In this document: piece after piece, positions 47,312 through 64,000 of the stretch | How the letters are laid out: each line of letters opens with the position of its first letter | How positions within the stretch are numbered: position 1 is the stretch's first letter | Assembly (NCBI RefSeq): GCF_901709675.1 | Contig: NC_051106.1 | Coordinates: forward strand, 8,690,001 to 8,754,000 | DNA: 64,000 bases | Source: Syngnathus acus | Taxonomy: Eukaryota > Chordata > Actinopteri > Syngnathiformes > Syngnathidae | Direction of reading: 5' to 3' | Notes under the pieces: model-generated | Seen by the model: only the letters and a program-made list of their open reading frames with translations | Database searches by the model: none | Told to the model about the DNA's origin: nothing | Program-made: the position numbers and the translations under genes

Positions 47312-47717
47312 CACTCCTTGGCTTGCTGCATCTCCATATCAACAGTGTGTGAGCGGCAGTATTTAAATACACACTCTCTTAGCCTGCCCCCTACTGTTGC
47401 CCAGACCTACTTTCAAACACACGTGCATACACTCACACACACTCTAGTGCTAAAAAGTGCACGCCTGAAGTATTACATGCAAACAAAACCTCACTTTAAT
47501 TTAAGTAGCTTTAATTAGCATTCTGGAATTTTCTGCAACATGTTTAACTCAATGATGGAGTTTATGAAGAGACCGCCCGGGTGAAGGACTTTGTGGCTCA
47601 TACTGCTCACGGTGGTTGTTTGGCGATACTGCACCTATGTGCTTCTGCTGTCATTAGCATAAAAACAGGTAGACAATTAATATGATCGTTAGTCTTCACG
47701 GCTTTGTGTTCACGATG

Positions 47718-47842
47718 GTAATTAAGGTGCAAATATTTACCAAAAATTCAAATTAATCCAGAAGTGATGTCTTGCAAGATGTAATTAAGGTGCAAATATT
47801 GACCAAAAATTCAAATTATTCCGGAAGTATGTCTTGCAAGAT
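47718..47842. repeat. About 62-bp tandem duplication
   Basis: Two adjacent copies, each starting GTAATTAAGGTGCAAATATT and ending GTCTTGCAAGAT, with three substitutions and one single-base gap between them. Confidence 0.9.
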
Positions 47843-48270
47843 GGCTGCTTTTTCAACATTGAGTTAATCTTAATGTGTGAGGGCCAGCAAACTTTTATTG
47901 CCTTTAAAATATCTACTCATATCTTGGAATTATTTTATTCTGTAGTTCCCAAAGTGGCCAGTTGGTGTCATCCTCTTGCTATTTTTATGCCTATACGTTA
48001 TCAGGGAAAACAGCAAACTGTCCCGAGCTCCTAAAATGATCATTATTATTTACTAATTATCATCATCTGTTATATTCATTTATTTATATTTTTATTTGCC
48101 TCTCTGCAGAAACAGGAGAGCGTTAAGAGCCAGAGCGCGGTCCGTCCTGGATTCTTTCCACCCCCTCCCGCCCCTCCGACTCTTCCCCCCCATCCGAGCA
48201 TCGTCGTGACTTTCGGACCCGAGAGACGCGTCATATTCGGACACCTCAGCGCCACCCCAAAGTCGCCAGG

Positions 48271-54384
<6,114 letters not shown>

Positions 54385-54731
54385 TGGCCGCAATGGTTGC
54401 AAAAGGAATTGAGAGAAAAAAAAAAAAAAAGCGCCTTCTGATCAGGAAGTCAAACGACAGCGGTGGTGTGGTAGATCCACGTGAGCTGTCAATCACACTC
54501 CTTTCCCAAGAAGGTATTGTACAAGTTCTTCACCTCTGGACACCTGGTCCTCTTTCGCGTTGGACAGTTTGAAAAAGTGTTGGCCGGGTGTTCCGTTCTG
54601 TACAGCCCCGTGCCCCTCCCCTCTCCTTCCCTTGTGTTGCACTTTGGTCCACCCACATCAGTTCAAACAAAGAGTGGACGTCAAGTCTACATGGTCTATA
54701 TCTGTGGTCTTATCACCCCCCTCGACTCCCA

Positions 54732-54776
54732 ACCCCCCCCCCCCCCCCCCCCCCCACCACCACCACCACCACCACC
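54732..54776. repeat. Poly-C followed by (CCA)n in STAG1 3' UTR
   Basis: About 24 C residues then CCACCACCA repeats. This produces artefactual proline/histidine ORFs. Confidence 0.9.
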
Positions 54777-55217
54777 CTGTTGCGCTCTTGGAGTTACTCT
54801 GCACACAAATAAGTTTTTGTATAGTAAAAACAAAAACGAGAAAAATACATTTCTAATTCTGTAGCTTTAGTACAAAAAGTTTTAAAACCGAGTGTTTGTA
54901 CAGCGTTTTCTTCTCGAATGTGTATTCTCGTTTGTTGCCAAATGGTGGCCTACATACAAACATTCTCTTCTGGATCTTATCCCGATCCCTTCATTGTTTT
55001 TTTTTGGGTCCTCTCCCTTCCCTCACTGCTTCAGTATTTGCTGTCGCTCCCTCGCCGCCGCAGACAGTGTTTGATTCGTGTCGGTGCATCACAAATGTTG
55101 TTTGAATGTGTCTTCGAGTTTTGCTTGTGTAAATATCACAACGGTCCGCGGAGCCCTAACGTGCTCTCAAAAGACTCTTTGTTTTTTTTTCTGTCGACCT
55201 TCAATTGTTTTTACGAA

Positions 55218-55223
55218 AATAAA
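55218..55223 (+). terminator. stag1: STAG1 poly(A) signal
   Basis: AATAAA about 830 bp after the stop codon, followed by T-rich sequence. It lies about 310 bp from the likely PCCB signal on the other strand. Confidence 0.6.
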
Positions 55224-55793
55224 ACGTGTACTCAATTTACGGAGTTGTGATAATCTTTCACCAAAAAAATTTACCTTAAGTGGCATTTTAGCAGTAGAAA
55301 TCTCAACCCAAAATAGATTGGCTTCTATTTAAATTTTAACTTTCATTTTGACATAGAAATGAGGTCAACGTTGAATTTTTTTAGTTTACAGTAAACACTT
55401 TCAACAATCTGTTTTTGAAATAAAATCAATGAGGTCATTTCTTTTTTTCATTAAACAAGCATTAAGTCGTGTCATAAAGCCTCGATTATATTTTCATATT
55501 TCATCTCTCCAATTACACAAAAAATCCAGTTTTATTAAAGTTCACTATTTATTGTATTTTGATTGAAAAGGCACCATTTCTGTTTGACCTAAATCCAGAC
55601 ATGAGGAGTGAAGTTGAAGGTAGAGGGGAGGGAAAAAAAGAAAATGATAAAAATATTCATAGTATGAATGAAATTCTTCAGTTGATAAGAATGCCATTAA
55701 AAAATTGTACAGATCCTATCTGGGATTGACCTGCTGATGTTTTATGCACTCCAGGCTTCCAGTGGGGAGGGGGGGGGGGTGATGCAATGTTTT
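55224..55793. other. STAG1-PCCB convergent spacer
   Basis: AT-rich, no exon. A minus-strand AATAAA at 55531-55536 could end PCCB, giving it a 3' UTR of about 260 bp. A G10 run lies near 55775. Confidence 0.6.
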
Positions 55794-59079
<3,286 letters not shown>

Positions 59080-60254
59080 GGCTGCGCGTCCATCTCCGGT
59101 GTCAGAAGGCAAGCCGAAACCCGGGTCATACGAGCCAATGGCGAGCAGTGGGCGCTCTCTTGCAACCAATGGGACTGAAGGAGAGAGTCGGAAAAGGCAG
59201 GACTTGTTTTATTTACAAGCTGTTGGGTTTATGCAGTACCTACTAAATTCACCCTAAATATATTCTTTAAGGTACATAACCCATTTGAGTCATGCTTTTT
59301 CGTTTGTTTGTTGATGAGCCATTCACATTAGAATACATTGTAATAAGTCCTCTACAAAACGTATACAACTTTCATTTTATAGAGCAGTGCGCAAGAGCAA
59401 CCAAAGGGAGCGCTGTCACGACACAGGAGCCCCATTTCTCACTTCCGCCTACCAAAAACGGTAACCACGGTGACTGGCGAAGTCTCGCGCGATGTCCGTT
59501 CGCGTCGAGCGATATCTATGGAGAAGGGGGGGGGGGCTTGCTGCGAGGAAGTGCAATTCAAATGACTGATTAAATTTCCAAAAGGCACAGCGAGCGTAAT
59601 GTGTCCCTCTGCCCGGCGGCCGTTACGGTAGATCACGCGGAATAAGCCACCACCGCCGGGGCATCCAGACCCACCCTGGCTACAAGGCAGCGCGGGGGGG
59701 ATTTAAACATTTCCGATAGCTCTGTTTTTTGGGGGAGAGCTAACGATGCTAACTTTAGCTTTGTTTACATGGAGCGCGCGCCTGGTACATGGTAGCTAAC
59801 CGCTAACCGAGTCTCTTTAACCACCAAAGTATTAACCGGACGCTCACATTTCACCACAGTTTAGCTAGTTTTTTTGGAAGATATGTTATTTATGGCTGAG
59901 TCGAGCGACTTGTTGCCCGAGGCGACGAGCCGCCGACACATCCGTGAGCGAGCTAGCTAGCTATGCTAACGGTTAGCCCCCATTAAACAATGCTAACCCC
60001 TTGAAGATGGCTCTATAACTTCAACGTTCGTTCCGACAGTGGAGTAATAATGTGAGTAATTATGACGACGTGCGAATGAGCGTTTCCATCATAGTGTAGT
60101 GATTCCGATGTAGTTTTCATGTATTATAAATGGCTTTCTGTCTACTCTGATACTGTACTGATATAAGAAGCGTGAACAGCCTCTTTGCTTCGTGTGGATA
60201 TAATCCCCCTCAACACACAAGCCGTACCCCAACTCCTTCCCCCGAGAGGCGGCG
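59080..60254. promoter_or_regulatory. Divergent PCCB-MSL2 promoter region
   Basis: 1.17 kb between two head-to-head start codons, CpG-rich especially 59400-59700, with no coding exon. A YY1-like GCCGCCATCATGG covers the PCCB start. A G9 run sits near 59527. The distance and CpG content suit a shared bidirectional promoter; this is inference. Clusters of GCTAAC/GCTAGC strings run through 59740-60000. Confidence 0.5.
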
Positions 60255-62786
60255 ATGAACCCGGTCAACGCGGCCGCCCTGTACGTGTCCGCTAGCCGGG
60301 CCGTGCTGCAGTGCGATCCGCGGCATCCGCACACCTTCTCGGACATGTACACGCTGCTGCCCTTCTTCAGACAGTCGCTGGCTTGTCTCGTCTGTGGTAA
60401 GCGCCACTATGATGAAAATCATAATATTGCGGGTGGGCGTGTGTGTTGCAGCGCTCGACTCAGTTTGCCGTCGCCCTGGCAACCGAGGCCGAGCTCATGA
60501 CTGTCATGTGTCTCCCCCTCTGTTGGTAAAACACGACTCCACTTTTATTTACTATTCATGCTTTATTTTGCTCGAGTAGCCGGGCTCCCTTAAAAAAAAC
60601 ATTGCAGAGTTTTAAATATAATTGCACAACGTGTTTTATCTATGGAGTGCCCGTGGGTGAATTTAATTCGTGGTTGCAGGTAGCTTCCGTCCTGCTTACG
60701 AGGTATTTGCTGGTTTTCAGGCGAGCTGGTGCAGGACCCGGTGTCGGCGCCGCACCCCGGCTGTCCGCACCACGTGTGTCTGGGCTGCCGTGGCCAAAAG
60801 ATGGCGGGGCGACCGGCGTGTAGCCGCTGCCGAGACGCGGCAGGCTTCCGGGAGGACAAGCAGCTGTCCCTGTTGGTGCGGCTTTACCGGAAGCTGTGCG
60901 TCTACGTGGCGCACTCGGCACTGCTGCCGTGCGTCAGCACTAATGCCGAGTTGATGGCGCTGCTGGAGGAGGCGCTGGTGGCACCGGCGGAGAATGTGGA
61001 GTCCACCCGTGCAAGTAGGCATTGTTATACAAGTTATACAACACTCGTTTGAAATACTAAAACTAATAACTAAACAAAGCATTTTTGGAGTCATAAAAAC
61101 TAACAAACCTGCTCTGTAAAATAATTCAAACAAACTGAATTCAGAAAGTCAAAATGAAATAAAAATTAACCATGACCCTGGTAGGAACACTGGACGGCGG
61201 GTTGGTGGATAGCGAGCCTTTACGGGACGACGACCTACTGGGCGGTGAACCCGTGCAGGACGGCGGGTTGCCCGGTAGCGACCCTGCGAACCACGACTTG
61301 GTGGACGGCGACTTGGTGGATGGCGAGCCCGAAGGGGACGGCGACTTCGAGCCGGACGCCTCCGCCGCCGAGTCGTCCATCCACACCGACGTCGTCGAGC
61401 TGTACCAGGGTGCGGGGGCGTGCAACGGGGCTCTCCTGGAGAGCCTGGAGCCCTCCTCGCCCGAGCTAGAGGTGTGCGAGCTGATGGAGGAGACGCTAGC
61501 CCCGCCCCCTCCGCAAGGCCTCGCCGCTTCCGACACGGCCACCCTGGAGCTGAGTCTCACCACTGGACCCTTCACTGCCGAAGCCTTCGCCCCCGGATCC
61601 ATCCCGACCGCAGCCTTCCCCGCCGGGGCCTTTGCCCCCGCGTCGGGCGGCAGGGAGTTGGAGGAGGGTGAGGTTCTCCTCCTCAGCGTCGAGGAGGTCC
61701 TCCAGACTCTGGACCCCCTTCAGCCGCCCACCGACAGCCCACCGGACCGCCACGCTCACATGTACCTCCAGCTGGACGCCACCCACAACTACACACAGCT
61801 GCACGCGGACAGGACTCACATGGCCCTGAGCCCCGCGTTCGCCCCTCCCTCTCTCGCCACCCCGCTGCCCCCCTCGCCTTCCTCCTCCGCGCCATCGTCA
61901 CGTCACAAACGCAAGCGCTCGCGATCGGAGAGCGACCGAGAACAGGTGAAGCCGCTCCCCATCGCCTCCATCCTGCAGGGGCCCACATCGCCGCACGGAC
62001 AGCACGCCGCCGCACCCTCCTTCGTCGCGCCGCCCCACGCCTACTCGTCTCTCTACAACGGGGTGGCGCCCAAGCCCGCCCGCCAACACCACCACCATCA
62101 TCACCACCACCACAGCAAAGGTGCCCGCAAGCACGGCGAGCTGGGGCCCAAGAAGAAGGCGCGCGCAGGTGGCAAGAGCAAGGAGCGCAGTAAAGAGCAA
62201 CGGCTGCAGCTGTCCGGCTGCCTGGTGCCCCCCGCGCCGCCCCGCCCGCCCTACAAAAAGCCCGTGGAGAAGAAAGGCTGCAAATGCGGACGTGCCACCC
62301 AGAACCCCTCGGTGCTCACCTGCAGGGGGCAGCGCTGCCCCTGCTACTCCAACCGCAAGGTGAGAATATGACCTGCTATGTATACGGTCATCGTATGTAA
62401 ATTCCATTTTTTCTATCTCCGTGTGTAATATTAGAACTTGTACAAACCAAATGAATGTTTGCTGTGGTCACCATCTGCAGGCATGCCTGGACTGCATCTG
62501 CCGCGGCTGCCAGAACTCTTACATGGCAAACGGCGAGAAAAAGCTGGAGGCGTTCGCCGTGCCCGAGAAGGCGCTGGAACAGACGCGGCTCACGCTGGGC
62601 ATCAACCTCACCAGCATCACGGCGGCCGCCGCCCTCCGCAGTCCGTCGGGCAGCGGCCTCCGCGCCGGCACCCTGCTCAACGTGGCGGCGGCCACCGGCG
62701 CGCCCGTTGCCACCGCCTTCCTGTCGGCCAGCAGCCCGCCAAGGGACCCCACCTACGAGGACAGCCTTGAGCTGCTCATTGGCTGA
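60255..62786 (+). CDS. msl2: MSL2, RING E3 ligase of the MSL acetyltransferase complex
   Basis: Nuclear E3 ligase of the male-specific-lethal complex; it ubiquitinates H2B and, with MOF/MSL1, promotes H4K16 acetylation. Exons: 60255-60396, 60721-61014, 61185-62359, 62481-62786 (TGA); 1917 nt, 638 aa (human 577). The start MNPVNAAALYVSASRAVL is nearly identical to human. The RING spans the first splice site (CLVCGE ... CPHHVCLGC ... CSRC). After KQLSLLVRLYRKLC comes a long diverged acidic middle with imperfect Asp/Gly repeats (LVDGDLVDGEPEGDGD), an LLLSVEEVLQTLD block shared with human, KRKRSRSESD, and a ten-residue His run near 62085-62114. The CXC domain is intact (KKGCKCGRATQNPSVLTC ... CPCYSNRK / ACLDCICRGCQN) and is cut by intron 62360-62480. 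The KLEAFAVPEKALEQTRLTLG block is conserved; the tail is Ala-rich. The Ala/His expansions and two extra introns are unusual for MSL2. Confidence 0.94.
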
Positions 62787-64000
62787 ACCCTATGAGGAGG
62801 TGGGCCAGATTTTTTTTTTCCCCGGTGCTTGTTGAATGTTCCGGCTGCTCGCCACCCCTGCCCCCCCTGAAGGGGGCGCACTATGGCAGCTGCTTTTCTT
62901 CTGTGGTGGAAAATGCGCAGTAGCCGGACTAGTGTGGGTGTGCCAAACCCTCCTGTAACGGTGCCTGTGTGTGTATGTGTGTGTGCGCGTGGGTGTGCTG
63001 CTCTCAACCCCTTCCCCCCCGACATACAGCACCCTTGAAGGCAATACTCCACCCAATACTCTCTTGCCACAGCCCCATGGCTCCCTTTTTTTAATCTGTA
63101 CCGCTGTGCAAGCAACCGTGACATGGAAGTACTTGACGAACATTTAGCATCGTTAGCACTTAGCGTGAGACACAAAAACTCCCACGGTGCGTCCAAAGAC
63201 AACACTGGCTGTTAAAAGCCTAGACATGAGTTGTTTTTAATTTTTTTTATCTCTACCCCAACTCCCAAAACAAGAGTATTGCGTGCGATTGTGTGTGTGC
63301 GAGTGTCATCCTAATGCGTCATCACTGTATGGGTCCAGTATGCGTGGGACCAACAAGATATTTATCGAAAACCAACAAAAAACTAATAATGGGCGACAGA
63401 GTGAGGAGGACTCTCAGCGCGATATGAAGCAGCTCTCCGTTGGTAGCGGGCGCGTTACGACCTCACAACCATCAGCATAAACAATGTAATCTTCCCTATA
63501 TGTGTGCGTTGATGTGTGTCTTTTGGGGCATTACTTGAAGCCGGATTAGTTTTAGGTTGTTGTTTATTTTGTATCGCTAAAATCATTTGAAGATGAAAAC
63601 ATTCACTGCCATGACATGGACTCGACCAGTAAGACAGACACGTCAATTAAATGATAGTTTTTTACTTTTTCACTGGTGTGTGTGTGCGTCTCTGTGTGTG
63701 GCTCCGAATGCTTTCCAGACAAAAATGAAAAAAGTCATGTTAGCTTCCAGTGTTAGCATCCAAGTTATCCTCTCTGTTAGTTTCCAAAGCTACTGCTAAT
63801 GTTAGCGGTAAGCCCTGCCTTGGCTTGAAACCTAAGGTTCGTGAGTGACTTTAGATGAACTTTGCAGGATTGACTTTAGCGTCCAATTTGGCTTCAGCTT
63901 GTATCCAGACAAACTCAAGGCATCGCCGCTTTTCTATTTGCCTACGTAAGCAAAAGCCCTGCTTGCCGCCATCGCAGCCGTTCCGCTTTCCAGCCCTCGC
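62787..64000 (+). other. msl2: MSL2 3' UTR / downstream region
   Basis: No coding exon recognised to the window end. A (TG)n stretch lies at 62968-62986. I find no clear AATAAA on the plus strand close to the stop, so the transcript end is not fixed. Repeated GTTAGC strings occur around 63740-63805. Confidence 0.5.

Larger units (their letters stand above)
40601..48109 (+). other. stag1: Probable STAG1 intron 1
   Basis: 7.5 kb without a recognisable exon, by far the longest intron in the window if the promoter assignment is right. The stretch about 41990-42440 is of mixed composition, free of simple repeats and rich in ATTA/TAAT and CATTTATTGAT-type motifs. CA tracts lie at 43150 and 43320 and a T-run at 44668. 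From 46880 repeats dominate. Confidence 0.5.

Noticed and set aside
54481-54864. ORF with a long proline run after STAG1
   Set aside because: Product of the poly-C/(CCA)n tract in the STAG1 3' UTR.
61898-62407. 169-codon minus-strand ORF over MSL2
   Set aside because: Shadow of the conserved MSL2 exon (CXC domain and His run on the other strand).

Overview
The window is ordinary nuclear DNA from a compact vertebrate genome, almost certainly a teleost fish. All genes are split by short GT-AG introns (many 60-150 bp). Proteins match vertebrate orthologues along their length. The spacers carry CA/GT, AT and homopolymer tracts and small DNA-transposon remnants typical of fish. I cannot name the species; the compactness would suit a pipefish/seahorse, puffer or stickleback-like genome, but that is a guess. 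There are no prokaryotic, phage or organellar features.

Layout: HLTF 3' part (+, 1-4395); GYG1 (-, 6758-10382); PLS1 (+, 11954-15643); ATR (+, 16288-28671); an endophilin-B-like BAR gene without an SH3 domain (+, 29138-31420); a PTX3-like gene that keeps only the N-terminal half of a long pentraxin (+, 33169-34259); SLC35G2 (-, 35685-37040); an 11 kb gene-poor stretch holding the probable STAG1 promoter and first intron; STAG1 (+, coding 48271-54384); PCCB (-, 55794-59079); MSL2 (+, 60255-62786).

Human counterparts of most of these genes lie on chromosome 3q (known from memory). The SLC35G2-STAG1-PCCB-MSL2 order and relative strands match human 3q22, HLTF/GYG1 are tail-to-tail as in 3q24, and PLS1/ATR are neighbours as in 3q23. 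The window is therefore a rearranged 3q-like block. I built exon models by hand from splice signals and frame. Summed coding lengths divide by three for every complete gene: GYG1 350 aa, PLS1 632 aa, ATR 2586 aa, BAR protein 372 aa, PTX3-like 200 aa, SLC35G2 451 aa, STAG1 1261 aa, PCCB 552 aa, MSL2 638 aa.

Functionally the block mixes genome maintenance (HLTF, ATR, STAG1), chromatin (MSL2), cytoskeleton/membrane (PLS1, BAR protein), metabolism (GYG1, PCCB), transport (SLC35G2) and innate immunity (PTX3-like). I see no operon-like system. The most unusual observations are the pentraxin-less PTX3 gene, the SH3-less endophilin, a GC-AG intron in ATR, CTCF-like sites in the STAG1 promoter, and a tiny palindromic repeat family carrying a CTCF-like core in three host introns.
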